Origin: Elioraea rosea
GTDB taxonomy: Bacteria > Pseudomonadota > Alphaproteobacteria > Acetobacterales > Acetobacteraceae
Length of the DNA stretch: 64,000 nucleotides
Direction: 5' to 3'
Assembly (NCBI RefSeq): GCF_007644105.1
Contig: NZ_VFAC01000001.1
Location: forward strand, 186,001 to 250,000
A program made the translations under genes and the position numbers. The notes under the pieces are model-generated. The model was not told the DNA's origin, did no database searches, and worked only from the letters and a program-made list of their open reading frames with translations. This document shows, piece after piece, positions 25,853 through 35,270 of the stretch (within the stretch, counting starts at the first letter, position 1; each line of letters begins with the position of its first letter).

Positions 25853-28447
25853 ATGGGCGACGCGACGGCCCTGCCGCCGGCGCTCGCCGCCTGGTTCGCC
25901 GCGCGCGGCTGGTCACCGCACCCGCACCAAGTCGCGATGCTCGAGGCCGCGCGCGCAGGCCGCTCAGCGCTTCTGATCGCACCAACCGGCGCGGGCAAGA
26001 CGCTCGCTGGCTTCCTCGGCTCGCTCGCCGCGCTGTCCGAGGATGCGTCGCCGAGGCTGCACACGCTCTACGTCTCGCCGCTGAAGGCGCTCGCGTCCGA
26101 CATCGCGCGCAACCTGACCGCGCCGATCGCCGGCATGGGGCTTGCCGTGACCGTCGAGACGCGCACGGGCGACACGGGAGCGGAGGCACGGCGTCGCCAG
26201 CGCGCCAAGCCGCCGCATATTCTGCTCACCACGCCAGAGAGCCTCTCGGTGCTTCTCTCGCTACCCGACAGCTTCGCCATGTTCGCGGGCCTCGAGGCCA
26301 TCGTGGTCGACGAGATCCATGCGCTTGCCGGCACCAAGCGGGGTGACCAGCTTGCCCTCTGCCTCTCGCGGCTCGCCTCCCTCGCCCCGCGGGCGCGCCG
26401 CGTCGGCCTCTCCGCCACCGTGCCGCATCGCGCGCCGCTCATCGCCTATCTCTCCGCAATGGGCCGGGCGGATGCGGGCGACGTGTCCGTCATCGAGGCG
26501 CCGGAGGGGGCCGAGCCGTCACTCGGCGTGATGCTTCCCGAAGGCCCGCTCCCCTGGTCGGGCCACATGGGGCTGCTCGCGACGCCCGACATCTACCGGC
26601 TGATCCGCGAGGCCGGCACCTCGATTGTCTTCGTCAACACCCGCGCGCAGGCAGAGCTCGTGTTCCAGGCGCTGTGGCGGCTGAACGACGACGGGCTCGC
26701 CATCGCGCTGCATCACGGCTCTCTCGCGCGCGAGCAGCGCGAACGCGTCGAGCAGGCGATGGCCGAGGGGCGGCTGAAGGCGGTCGTCGCCACCTCTTCG
26801 CTCGACCTCGGCATCGATTGGGGCGATGTCGATCTCGTCATCCAGGTCGGCGCACCGAAGGGCGTGTCGCGGCTGATGCAGCGCATCGGGCGGGCGAACC
26901 ATCGCTGGAACGAGGCCTCGCGCGCGGTGCTCGTACCCGCGAACCGCTTCGAGGTGCTCGAATGCCGCGCGGCGCTCGACGGTGTTGCCGCGCACGACCT
27001 CGACGGCGACCCGCCCCCGCCTGGCGGGCTCGACGTGCTTGCCCAGCACGTCCTCGGCATGGCCTGCGCCGCGCCGTTCCTGGTAGACGAGCTCTACGCC
27101 GAGGTGACGCGCGCGGCACCCTACGCGGCGCTGTCGCGGCAGGATTTCGACGACGTGGTCCGCTACGTCGCCGATGGCGGCTACGCGCTGTCGGCCTATG
27201 AGCGACACCGGCGGCTGTTCCGCGATTCCGAGGGGCGCCATCATGCCGCCTCCGAGGCGGTGATGCGCCGGCATCGGATGAACATCGGCACCATCGTCGA
27301 GGCGCCGCTTCTCAAGGTGCGGCTCGGCCGCGGCTTCGGCGGGCTCCAGCTGGGCGAGATCGAGGAGTACTTCGTCTCGATGCTGAACCCGGGCGACACG
27401 TTCCTGTTCGCCGGCCGCGTCCTGCGGTTCGACCGGCTTCGCGAGACGATCGTCGAATGTAGCCCGGCCCAGGGGCAGGACCCGAAGGTGCCTGCCTATG
27501 CCGGCGGCCGCCTGCCACTCACCACCTATCTCGCCGACCGCGTGCGCGCGATGCTCGAGACGCCGGAGCGCTGGAGCGACCTTCCCGACAGCGTCGCCGA
27601 ATGGCTTCGCCTGCAGAGATCGCGCTCGCGCCTTCCCGGTCGCAACAACCTTCTCGTCGAGACCTTCCCGCGCGGCGGCAAGTGGTTCCTCGTCGCCTAC
27701 TGCTTCGAGGGGCGCAACGCACACCAGACGCTGGGGATGCTCCTGACCCGGCGGATGGAGCGCGCGGGCTTCGGCCCTCTCGGCTTCGTCGCGACCGACT
27801 ATGTCGTCGCCGTCTGGTCGGCGCATCAGCCGCTGCGCGTGGCCGAGCTGTTCGGCGAGGAGATGCTCGGCGATGATCTCGAGGAGTGGATGGCGGAGAG
27901 CTCGATGCTCCGCCGCACCTTCCGCACCGTCGCGGTGATCGCTGGGCTGATCGACCGTCACGTTCCCGGAGCGGAGAAGAACCGGAGGCAGATCACCATC
28001 AACACCGATCTCGTCTACGACGTGCTGCGCAAGCACGAGCCCGACCATGTGCTCCTGCGCGCCACGCGGGCCGATGCGGCGCGCGGGCTTGTCGATGTCG
28101 GCCGCGTCGCGGGCCTGCTCGCGCGCGCGAAGGGGCGCGTCGTCCACATGGCGCTGTCGCGTGTCTCGCCTCTCGCGGTTCCGGTCCTGCTCGAGGTGGG
28201 GCGCGAGAGCGTCCGCTCGGGAGAGGGCGAGGAGGCGCTGCTCGCCGAGGCGGAGGAGGCAGCGCTGATCGCAGAGGCACTGGGTGAGGCAGAGCCCGCG
28301 CCGCCACCGCCCCGCGTCCACCCCGTCCACCGCGCCAATGCGCGGCGCGATGCGCGCCCTGCCGCGCATTCGCCCGGAACCCAGGGCCGCGTGACGCTTC
28401 GCTCCCTGCGCGGCCGCCGGCAGGCCGAGCTGCCGCTCGACGAATGA
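25853..28447 (+). CDS. Ligase-associated DEXH-box helicase (Lhr-like)
   Basis: An 864-residue helicase of the Lhr family. Walker A APTGAGKT is at residues 43-50, the DEIH box at 153-156, SAT (LSATVPH) follows, and the C-terminal RecA domain carries VFVNTRAQAEL and QRIGRANHR. The winged-helix and Lhr-core domains follow. It is a 3'-5' single-stranded DNA translocase in characterised relatives. Start choice is uncertain: upstream in-frame ATGs at 25793 and 25814 would add up to 20 residues, but family similarity begins at LPPALAAWFAARGW. Its stop overlaps the PdeM start by four bases. Confidence 0.93.
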   Translation: MGDATALPPALAAWFAARGWSPHPHQVAMLEAARAGRSALLIAPTGAGKTLAGFLGSLAALSEDASPRLHTLYVSPLKALASDIARNLTAPIAGMGLAVTVETRTGDTGAEARRRQRAKPPHILLTTPESLSVLLSLPDSFAMFAGLEAIVVDEIHALAGTKRGDQLALCLSRLASLAPRARRVGLSATVPHRAPLIAYLSAMGRADAGDVSVIEAPEGAEPSLGVMLPEGPLPWSGHMGLLATPDIYRLIREAGTSIVFVNTRAQAELVFQALWRLNDDGLAIALHHGSLAREQRERVEQAMAEGRLKAVVATSSLDLGIDWGDVDLVIQVGAPKGVSRLMQRIGRANHRWNEASRAVLVPANRFEVLECRAALDGVAAHDLDGDPPPPGGLDVLAQHVLGMACAAPFLVDELYAEVTRAAPYAALSRQDFDDVVRYVADGGYALSAYERHRRLFRDSEGRHHAASEAVMRRHRMNIGTIVEAPLLKVRLGRGFGGLQLGEIEEYFVSMLNPGDTFLFAGRVLRFDRLRETIVECSPAQGQDPKVPAYAGGRLPLTTYLADRVRAMLETPERWSDLPDSVAEWLRLQRSRSRLPGRNNLLVETFPRGGKWFLVAYCFEGRNAHQTLGMLLTRRMERAGFGPLGFVATDYVVAVWSAHQPLRVAELFGEEMLGDDLEEWMAESSMLRRTFRTVAVIAGLIDRHVPGAEKNRRQITINTDLVYDVLRKHEPDHVLLRATRADAARGLVDVGRVAGLLARAKGRVVHMALSRVSPLAVPVLLEVGRESVRSGEGEEALLAEAEEAALIAEALGEAEPAPPPPRVHPVHRANARRDARPAAHSPGTQGRVTLRSLRGRRQAELPLDE

Positions 28448-29133
28448 CGGCAGCACCGATCCACATCGCGGGCGAGCGCCTGATGCTCGACCCGGAAGGC
28501 GCACTCTGGTGGCCGGCACGAAGCCTCATGGCGGTGGCCGACCTGCATCTCGAGAAGGGCTCCTCACTCGCCGCCCGCGGCGCGCTCCTGCCGCCCTATG
28601 ACAGCCGCGCGACGCTCGACAGGCTCACGCCGCTGATCCGGCGCTACCGGCCCGCACGGCTCGTCGCGCTCGGCGATTCGTTCCATGACCGGCATGGCGC
28701 GGCGCGGCTCGGCGCGGCCGAGGCAGAGCGTCTCCGTGCGATCGCGGCCGTCACCGAGCTCGTCTGGGTCCTCGGCAACCACGACCCTGCGCCGCCCGCG
28801 GGTTTTCCAGGGATGGCCGTCGCGGAATGGCGCGAGGGGGCGATCGCGTTCCGCCACGAGGGCGGCGGCGGCACGCCGGAGATCTGCGGCCATCACCACC
28901 CGAAGGCGCTCGTGCCGACGCGGGGCAAGGCCGTGTCCCGCCCCTGCTTCGTCGCCGATTCGCGGCGGCTAATGCTGCCTGCCTTCGGCGCCTACACGGG
29001 CGGGCTCGACGTGCGCGACCAGGCGATCGCTGGGCTGTTCCCGCGCGGCTGCCGCGTTTTCCTGCAGGGCCGGGGCAGGCTCTACAGCTTCACCCTCGCT
29101 CAGCTCCGCGCGGCCTCTCCGGCGGAAGCCTGA
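28444..29133 (+). CDS. pdeM: Ligase-associated metallophosphoesterase/endonuclease PdeM
   Basis: A 229-residue calcineurin-fold phosphoesterase. Motifs in order are DLHLEK (residues 33-38), GDSFHD, GNHD, and GHHHPK, the metal ligands of the family. PdeM proteins are the fourth member of the ligase-associated DNA repair set and act as nucleases or phosphodiesterases on DNA ends. The gene overlaps the helicase by ATGA and ends 34 bases inside the convergent GNAT gene. Confidence 0.92.
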   Translation: MTAAPIHIAGERLMLDPEGALWWPARSLMAVADLHLEKGSSLAARGALLPPYDSRATLDRLTPLIRRYRPARLVALGDSFHDRHGAARLGAAEAERLRAIAAVTELVWVLGNHDPAPPAGFPGMAVAEWREGAIAFRHEGGGGTPEICGHHHPKALVPTRGKAVSRPCFVADSRRLMLPAFGAYTGGLDVRDQAIAGLFPRGCRVFLQGRGRLYSFTLAQLRAASPAEA

Positions 29134-29666
29134 TCGCCCTGGCGGCGTCGCTCGAGCAGGACGAGCTGGCTCCCCTGGCCGTCGGCGCGAGCGAACTCCA
29201 CGAAGCCGAGCTTCGCTGCGATGGCGAGCGACACCGCATGGCTCGGCTCGATGATGCAGGTCATGCGGGGAACCGGCCACGCTGCATCGGCCCAGGCCAG
29301 GGCCGCGCGCATGGCTTCGATTGCGTAGCCCTGGCCCTGCGCGACCGGGGCGATCACCCAGCCGGCCTCCATCGTTCCCTCGATCGAGGGCGTGATGGCG
29401 CGGCGAAGGTCCTGGAATCCGACCTGGCCGACGAAGGCACCCGTCGCCTTCTCTTCCACGGCGAAGTAGCCGAAACCGAGGAAATGCCAGAGCCCGGCGT
29501 GGCGCAGGAACCGCGTCCACGCAGCCTCCCGCGTGACCGGAGCGCCGCCAATGTAGCGGACGACGTTGGGGTCTGCCCACATGGCGGCGTAGGGCTCGAA
29601 GTCGTCCGGTCGATGACCGCGGAGGTGCAGCCGGGGCGTGTCCAACTCGGGAACGGAGAGCGCCAT
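29100..29666 (-). CDS. GNAT-family N-acetyltransferase (RimJ/RimL-like)
   Basis: 188 residues. It begins LDTPRLHLRGHRPDDFEPY as in RimJ/L-type acetyltransferases, with the acetyl-CoA loop APVAQGQGYAIEA in the middle and the SLAIAAKLGF helix near the end. It transfers an acetyl group from acetyl-CoA to a protein N-terminus or small amine; the acceptor is unknown. Its last 11 codons overlap the 3' end of pdeM on the other strand. Confidence 0.88.
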   Translation of the reverse strand: MALSVPELDTPRLHLRGHRPDDFEPYAAMWADPNVVRYIGGAPVTREAAWTRFLRHAGLWHFLGFGYFAVEEKATGAFVGQVGFQDLRRAITPSIEGTMEAGWVIAPVAQGQGYAIEAMRAALAWADAAWPVPRMTCIIEPSHAVSLAIAAKLGFVEFARADGQGSQLVLLERRRQGDQASAGEAARS

Positions 29667-29702
29667 CGGAAATCGCCTGGCGTGCGCTTCGGCTGGGTGG
29701 GC

Positions 29703-30314
29703 CTAGCGCCGCATCAGCGCAGCCAGCGCCTGCGCGTCGGCTTTGGGGGTCGCGGCCATGCCGTCGTGCACGCCCTGCCTGTCGGCCTCCGGACGGTTCT
29801 GCGAGAGCTTCGCCGTTCCCTCGAGCGCGGTGACGCGCAGCCGGAATCCGACGATGCCCTTCATCATGCCGAGGATGAACGCCTCCGGCGCATCCTCGAT
29901 CGCCCAGGGCATCTCGCGCCCCGCCTCCTGCACATCCGTCAGCCGGGCGACGACGTCGCGGAGTGCTGCCGGATCAGTTACGGGGTCCAGTCGTCCCCTT
30001 GCCTGCACCGCAAGGTAGTTCCAGGTCGGCACAACCTTTCCGTGTTCACGCTTGGAGGCGTACCACGACGGCGTGACATAGGCGGACGGCCCGACGAACA
30101 CCGCAAGCGCCGGCACACCCGGCCCGATCAGCCCCGCGAGCGGGTTGGCCCGCGCGAGATGGCCGACGAGATCCTCGCCGTCGAACACGAGCGGCAGGTG
30201 TGCCGCAACCGGCCCGTCCTCGCCGTTGACCACGAGCGTCGCGAATCGGACGGCCTCGGCCATCGCGCGCAAGGCAGCAGGGTCGTTCACCCGGAAGGAG
30301 GAAGGCGCGTACAT
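29703..30314 (-). CDS. FMN-binding PaiB-family protein (putative transcriptional regulator)
   Basis: 203 residues, beginning MYAPSSFRVNDPAALRAM as in PaiB. The split-barrel FMN-binding segments AYVTPSWYASK and VPTWNYLAVQARG are conserved, as is the C-terminal KLSQNRPEADRQGV. PaiB was named in Bacillus as a negative regulator of sporulation and protease genes; in proteobacteria the family is better described as FMN/heme-binding split-barrel proteins of unknown role. It is divergent from the photolyase operon, with a 178-base intergenic space. Confidence 0.88.
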   Translation of the reverse strand: MYAPSSFRVNDPAALRAMAEAVRFATLVVNGEDGPVAAHLPLVFDGEDLVGHLARANPLAGLIGPGVPALAVFVGPSAYVTPSWYASKREHGKVVPTWNYLAVQARGRLDPVTDPAALRDVVARLTDVQEAGREMPWAIEDAPEAFILGMMKGIVGFRLRVTALEGTAKLSQNRPEADRQGVHDGMAATPKADAQALAALMRR

Positions 30315-30492
30315 GCGCGGAGAATCATGCCTCACGGCGATGTTTGTCCAGCGCAGCGCACGCGGGGCTGCATGTCGGGACTGGCAAAATCCCCGCCCGT
30401 CCCATATCGAGGCATCGGAAGAGGCGGAATGGCCGTAGAGAGGCCGCACGCGCCGGGCAACGGACTGGGAAGACGAACGAGGTTTCCGGCGC

Positions 30493-31950
30493 ATGCAAAC
30501 GCCCACCGGGACACCGGTGATATGGTGGGTGCGGCAGGATCTGCGTGTTTCCGACAACGATGCGCTCCTTGGAGCGGTCGCGGCCGGTCGCGCTGTGCTG
30601 CCCGTCTTCGTACTCGATGAGGAGACCCCAGGACGCTGGGCGCCCGGCGGCGCCTCGCGCTGGTGGCTGCACGGGAGCCTTGCCGCGCTCGACGCCTCGA
30701 TCGCCGAACGCGGCGGTGTGCTCATCCTCCGCCGCGGCAAGGCCGATACCGTGCTCGCCGAGCTCGCCGCCGAGACGGGGGCGGAGCAGGTGTTCGCCGG
30801 CCGCCTCTACGAACCCTGGGCGCGGGAGCGCGACAAGCGCGTCGCCGCGGCGCTGAAGGCGAAGGGCGTCGAGATCATCGGCGCGAAGACCGCGCTTCTG
30901 TTCGAGCCCTGGGAGATCGAGACCAAGGCCGGCGGCCCCTACGGCGTCTACTCCCCGTTTAGCCGGGCCTGCTTCGACCGCCTGCCCCCGCCCGAGCCTG
31001 CGCCGGCGCCGGAGCGCATCCCCGCCCCCGACCGCCTGCCCCGCTCGGAGAGGCTGGATGACTGGGGGCTCCTGCCGACGAAGCCGGATTGGGCCGAAGG
31101 CCTGCGCGAGAGCTGGACGCCTGGCGAGGCCGGGGCTGCGGTGAGGCTCGAGCGTTTCGTCTCCCGCGGCCTCGCCTCCTATGACGAGACGCGCAATCGC
31201 CCCGATCTCGACGCCACCTCGGGCCTCTCGCCGCACCTGCGCTGGGGCGAGATCTCGCCGGCCACGGTCTGGCACGCCGCCCTCCGCGCAGGGTCGCCCC
31301 GCAGCGCGGCGACGCGTACCTTCCTGCAGGAGCTGCTCTGGCGGGAGTTCAGCTACCACCTTCTCTGGCACCGGCCGGAGATGCCGGAGGAGGCCCTGAA
31401 GCCCGCCTTCGCCGACTTCCCCTGGCGGCGCGACGCGGCCGGCCTCGCCGCCTGGCAGAAGGGGATCACGGGCTATCCCATCGTCGATGCCGGCATGCGC
31501 CAGCTCTGGCAGACGGGCTGGATGCACAACCGCGTGCGGATGATCGTCGCCTCATTCCTCATCAAGCACCTTCTGCTTCCCTGGCAGGACGGCGAGGCCT
31601 GGTTCTGGGACACGCTCGTCGATGCTGACCTCGCCTCCAACAGCGCATCCTGGCAGTGGGTCGCCGGCTCCGGCGCCGATGCCGCGCCCTATTTCCGCAT
31701 CTTCAACCCCGTACTCCAGGGCGAGAAGTTCGACCCAGACGGGGCCTATGTCCGGCGCTACGTGCCGGAGCTCGCGCGGCTTCCCGCGAAACTGATCCAC
31801 CGCCCCTGGGAGGCGGACGCGGCCGTTCTGCGCGGCGCGGGCATCACGCTCGGCCGCGACTATCCGAAACCGATCGTGGAGCACGGCGCGGCGCGCGCCC
31901 GCGCGCTCTCCGCGCTCGAGACGATTTCCGGGAACAAGGGGGCAGCCTGA
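30493..31950 (+). CDS. phrB: Deoxyribodipyrimidine photolyase (class I CPD photolyase)
   Basis: 485 residues. The N-terminal antenna domain begins VIWWVRQDLRVSDN. The FAD domain has LLWREFSYHLLW, ITGYPIVDAGMRQLWQTGWMHNR (in segments) and SWQWVAGSGADAAPYFRIFNP, all typical of class I CPD photolyases. It repairs UV-made cyclobutane pyrimidine dimers using light and reduced FAD. It is the first of eight tightly packed genes (0 to 13-base gaps or overlaps), which places DNA photorepair in the same transcript as lipid-modifying functions. Confidence 0.94.
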   Translation: MQTPTGTPVIWWVRQDLRVSDNDALLGAVAAGRAVLPVFVLDEETPGRWAPGGASRWWLHGSLAALDASIAERGGVLILRRGKADTVLAELAAETGAEQVFAGRLYEPWARERDKRVAAALKAKGVEIIGAKTALLFEPWEIETKAGGPYGVYSPFSRACFDRLPPPEPAPAPERIPAPDRLPRSERLDDWGLLPTKPDWAEGLRESWTPGEAGAAVRLERFVSRGLASYDETRNRPDLDATSGLSPHLRWGEISPATVWHAALRAGSPRSAATRTFLQELLWREFSYHLLWHRPEMPEEALKPAFADFPWRRDAAGLAAWQKGITGYPIVDAGMRQLWQTGWMHNRVRMIVASFLIKHLLLPWQDGEAWFWDTLVDADLASNSASWQWVAGSGADAAPYFRIFNPVLQGEKFDPDGAYVRRYVPELARLPAKLIHRPWEADAAVLRGAGITLGRDYPKPIVEHGAARARALSALETISGNKGAA

Positions 31951-33261
31951 ATGGACGGTGTGTGGAGGATGGAGCCGCGCCGCTCCGTCGCGGTGATCGG
32001 CGCGGGCATCTCTGGCCTGTCAGCGGCCTGGCTCCTGCGCGATGCCGCCACCGTCACCCTCTACGAGGCCGAGCCGCGGCTCGGCGGCCATGCCGACACG
32101 CAGCATGTCAAGGTTGCCGGGCGCGAGGTTGCCGTCGATACCGGCTTCATCGTCTACAACACGCTGAACTACCACCACCTCACCGCGCTCTTCGCCCATC
32201 TCGGCGTCGCGACCGAGGCCTCCGACATGAGCTTCGGCGTCTCGATCGGCGAGGGCGCGCTCGAGTACGGCGGCGGGTCGATCCCGCAGCTCTTCGCGCA
32301 GAAGCGCAACATCGCCCGGCCCCGCTTCCTCGCGATGCTGCGCGACATCATCCGCTTCTACCGCGAGGCGCCGCGGCTTCTCGAGGGCGAGGACAGCCTG
32401 AGCCTCGGCGAGTATCTCGACCGGAACGGCTACGGCCCCGGCTTCGTCGAGGACCACATCCTGCCGATGGGCGCGGCCATCTGGTCCGCCTCGGTCCAGG
32501 CGATGCACGATTTCCCCGCGCGCAGCTTCGTGCGGTTCTTCGTGAACCACGGGCTTCTCCGCCTCTCAGACAGGCCGCGGTGGCGCACCGTCACCGGCGG
32601 GTCGCGCCGCTACGTCGCGCGCATCGAGGAGGCGCTCGGCGCGGGCGTGCGCAAGGCAGCGCGCGTTGCCGCGGTGCTGCGCGACGAGACGGGCGTGACC
32701 ATCCGCCTCGAGGACGGCGCCTCGGTGCGCCACGACAGCGTGATTCTCGCCACCCATGGCGACGAGGCGATGAGGCTTCTCGCCGAACCGACGGCGGAGG
32801 AGAGGCGCATCCTCGGGGCCGTGCGCACCCAGGCGAACCGAATGATCCTTCACACCGACGCGGCGCTGATGCCGCGCCGGCGCGGCGTGTGGTCGTCATG
32901 GAACTACCTCGCGCGCGACAGCGAGGATCTTCGCCGCGAGGTCTCGCTAACCTACTGGATGAACCGGCTGCAGAACCTTCCGACGCCGGTGCCGCTCCTG
33001 GTCACGCTGAACCCGCTGCAGGAGCCCGACCCAGCGCGCGTGCTCCTGGAGAAGACCTATCGCCACCCGTGCTACGATGCCGCGATGATCGAGGCGCAGC
33101 GCCTTCTGCCGTCGCTCCAGGGCGCCAACCGAACCTGGTTCTGCGGTGCGTGGACAGGCTACGGCTTCCACGAGGACGGCATCGCCTCCGCCGTCGCGGT
33201 GGCGCGCGACTTCGGTGTCTCGCCGCCCTGGGAAGCGCAGGAACTGGAACGCGCCGCATGA
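31951..33261 (+). CDS. FAD/NAD(P)-binding oxidoreductase (COG2907 type)
   Basis: 436 residues. The dinucleotide-binding motif VAVIGAGISG is at residues 13-22, then the amine-oxidase-like glutamate EAEPRLGGHAD, a family-specific SDMSFGVSI, and the C-terminal FAD segment WFCGAWTGYGFHEDGI. COG2907 proteins are almost always next to DUF1365 and a cyclopropane-synthase-like methyltransferase and belong to the singlet-oxygen-induced regulon in Rhodobacter. A role in unsaturated or furan fatty acid formation is proposed for such clusters. It directly abuts the photolyase gene and overlaps the next by ATGA. Confidence 0.9.
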   Translation: MDGVWRMEPRRSVAVIGAGISGLSAAWLLRDAATVTLYEAEPRLGGHADTQHVKVAGREVAVDTGFIVYNTLNYHHLTALFAHLGVATEASDMSFGVSIGEGALEYGGGSIPQLFAQKRNIARPRFLAMLRDIIRFYREAPRLLEGEDSLSLGEYLDRNGYGPGFVEDHILPMGAAIWSASVQAMHDFPARSFVRFFVNHGLLRLSDRPRWRTVTGGSRRYVARIEEALGAGVRKAARVAAVLRDETGVTIRLEDGASVRHDSVILATHGDEAMRLLAEPTAEERRILGAVRTQANRMILHTDAALMPRRRGVWSSWNYLARDSEDLRREVSLTYWMNRLQNLPTPVPLLVTLNPLQEPDPARVLLEKTYRHPCYDAAMIEAQRLLPSLQGANRTWFCGAWTGYGFHEDGIASAVAVARDFGVSPPWEAQELERAA

Positions 33262-34037
33262 GCGGCCTCGACGGCGAGCCGGCGCTGCTATACCGCATGC
33301 GCGTGATGCACGCGCGCCACCAACCCTTCGCGCACCGGTTCGAATACAGGATCTGGACCCTGCTGCTCGACATCGACCGGATCGGCGAGCTCGACGCCCG
33401 TTCGCGCCTGTTCGCGGCGGATCGGCGCGGCATCGTGTCGTTCCGGTCGCGCGATCATGGCGCGCGTGACGGCTCCCCGCTTCGCCCGTGGGTGGAGGGC
33501 GCCCTCGCCCGGGCTGGCCTCGCGGAGTGTGCGGCGCGGATCAGGCTACTCGCCATGCCGCGCATCCTGGGCTACGTGTTCAACCCGATATCGATCTATT
33601 TCTGCGACCGGGAGGACGGGACGCCGGGTGCGGTGCTCTACGAGGTCAAGAACACGTTCGGCGACCAGCACGCCTACATCGCCCCCCTCGCAGGCGCCGC
33701 GCCGTGGCGGCATGCGGCGGAGAAGGTGATGCACGTCTCGCCCTTCATCGACATGCAGTGCCGCTACGGCTTCACGCTGTCGCGGCCAGCGGACCGTTTC
33801 GCCATGGCGATCGACCAGTGCGACGGCGAGGGAGCGGCGCTGCTCACTGCGACGATGGCCGGCCGCGGCGTGCCGATGACGGACCGCGCGCTCGCCGCCG
33901 CCCTTGCCGCTCTGCCCTTCGTCACCGCCAAGACGATCGCGGCGATCCACTGGGAGGCGCTGCGGCTCTGGCGCAAGGGGGCGAGGTTCCACTCCCGCCC
34001 CGCCCCACCCGAACCGCCGGTGACGGTGGCGGCCTGA
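33258..34037 (+). CDS. DUF1365-family protein
   Basis: A 259-residue DUF1365 protein. Family segments are VMHARHQPFAHRFEYRIWTL near residue 16, GYVFNPISIYFCDRE (about 107-121), YEVKNTFGDQHAY, EKVMHVSPFIDM and the C-terminal KTIAAIHWEALRLWRKGA. Biochemical activity is unknown. The gene is a constant companion of COG2907 oxidoreductases and CFA-like methyltransferases, and deletion studies in Rhodobacter place this group in the response to singlet oxygen. Start ATG 33258 overlaps the previous stop (ATGA). Confidence 0.92.
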   Translation: MSGLDGEPALLYRMRVMHARHQPFAHRFEYRIWTLLLDIDRIGELDARSRLFAADRRGIVSFRSRDHGARDGSPLRPWVEGALARAGLAECAARIRLLAMPRILGYVFNPISIYFCDREDGTPGAVLYEVKNTFGDQHAYIAPLAGAAPWRHAAEKVMHVSPFIDMQCRYGFTLSRPADRFAMAIDQCDGEGAALLTATMAGRGVPMTDRALAAALAALPFVTAKTIAAIHWEALRLWRKGARFHSRPAPPEPPVTVAA

Positions 34038-34050
34038 CGGACCCTCGACG

Positions 34051-35268
34051 ATGCACGGAACCGATACCACGCTGCCCTCGCCGCGCGCCAAGAAGCAGGA
34101 CCGGCGCTTTCGACTTGCTCTCAGGCTCGCGGGGCTGATCCGCACCGGGCATCTCATGCTCACCCTGCCGGACGGGTCGATGCACCGCTTCGGGGGGCAC
34201 CGCCCCGGGCCCGAGGCGCATGTCACGCTCTCGCATCCGCGCGCGATCCGCCGCCTCGCCTTCGGCGGCAGCCTCGGCTGGGCCGAGGCCTATCTCGACG
34301 GCGACTGGTCGAGCCCCGACATCCGCGCGGTGATGGCGCTCGCCGCGGCGAACGAAGCGGAATGGGACGAGGTGCTGCGCGGCAGCGTCCTGGTCCGCAC
34401 GCTGTCGCGGCTCTACCACGCCTTCCGGCCGAACACGCGGCGTGGCGCGCGGCGCAACATCGCCGCCCATTACGACCTCGGCAACGAGTTCTACGCCGCC
34501 TGGCTCGACCCGACGATGACCTACTCCTCGGCTGAGTTCGCCGAAGCGGGTGAGACGCTCGAGGCCGCGCAGGCGCGCAAGGTGCGAAATCTCCTCGCCG
34601 CGATCGACCTTCGTCCGGGACAGACACTCCTCGAGATCGGCTGCGGCTGGGGTTACCTCGCGGAAACAGCGGCGCGCGACTTCGGCGCGCGCGTCGTCGC
34701 GCTGACGCTCTCGCGCGAGCAGCACGCCTTCGCCTCCGCCCGGATCGCGACGGCGGGATTGTCCGACCGTGTCGAGATCCGGCTGCAGGACTATCGCGAC
34801 GTCCCCGAGCGGTTCGACCGCATCGCGTCGGTCGAGATGTTCGAGGCGGTTGGCGAGGCCTACTGGCCGGCATTCTTCGCCGCCGTGCACGGAAGGCTGG
34901 TGCCCGGTGGGCTTGCGGGGCTGCAGATCATCACGATCGCTGACCGATTCTTTCCCGCCTATCGGACCAGCGCCGACTTCATCCAGCGCTACGTCTTTCC
35001 CGGCGGGATGCTTCCCTCGCCTTCACGGCTGCGCGAGGAGGTGGCCCGCGCCGGGCTCGCCTGGGCAAGGGAGGAATGGTTCGGAAATTCCTATGCCGAA
35101 ACGCTGCGGATCTGGAACGACCACTTCCAGCGTGCCTGGCCCGGGATCACGCCGCTCGGCTACGATGACCGCTTCAAGCGCCTGTGGGAGTACTACCTCG
35201 CCTATTGCGAGACCGGGTTCCGCGCGGGCTGGACCGATGTCGGGCGCATCGTGCTCGCCCGGCCCTGA
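34051..35268 (+). CDS. Cyclopropane-fatty-acid-synthase-family methyltransferase (CfaA/UfaM-like)
   Basis: 405 residues. An N-terminal lipid-binding domain is followed by HYDLGNEFY (140-148), MTYSSA, and the SAM-binding LEIGCGWG (194-201). The family methylates the double bond of phospholipid-bound unsaturated fatty acids, giving cyclopropane or methylated acyl chains at the membrane. In Rhodobacter the relative in this gene context performs the methylation step of furan fatty acid synthesis. Given the neighbours (COG2907, DUF1365, DUF3833), that role is more likely here than housekeeping cyclopropanation. Confidence 0.9.
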   Translation: MHGTDTTLPSPRAKKQDRRFRLALRLAGLIRTGHLMLTLPDGSMHRFGGHRPGPEAHVTLSHPRAIRRLAFGGSLGWAEAYLDGDWSSPDIRAVMALAAANEAEWDEVLRGSVLVRTLSRLYHAFRPNTRRGARRNIAAHYDLGNEFYAAWLDPTMTYSSAEFAEAGETLEAAQARKVRNLLAAIDLRPGQTLLEIGCGWGYLAETAARDFGARVVALTLSREQHAFASARIATAGLSDRVEIRLQDYRDVPERFDRIASVEMFEAVGEAYWPAFFAAVHGRLVPGGLAGLQIITIADRFFPAYRTSADFIQRYVFPGGMLPSPSRLREEVARAGLAWAREEWFGNSYAETLRIWNDHFQRAWPGITPLGYDDRFKRLWEYYLAYCETGFRAGWTDVGRIVLARP

Positions 35269-35270
35269 CG

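Noticed and set aside
23352-26189. A 945-residue extended reading of the formamidase gene
   Set aside because: The first 617 residues are low-complexity and lie antisense to the MFS and helicase genes; a proper start with a ribosome site exists at 24338.
30315-30492. Sigma-E/ChrR-type promoter before the photolyase operon
   Set aside because: No TGATC-type -35 with a suitably spaced TAAG-type -10 could be seen, so no promoter is annotated despite the gene content.
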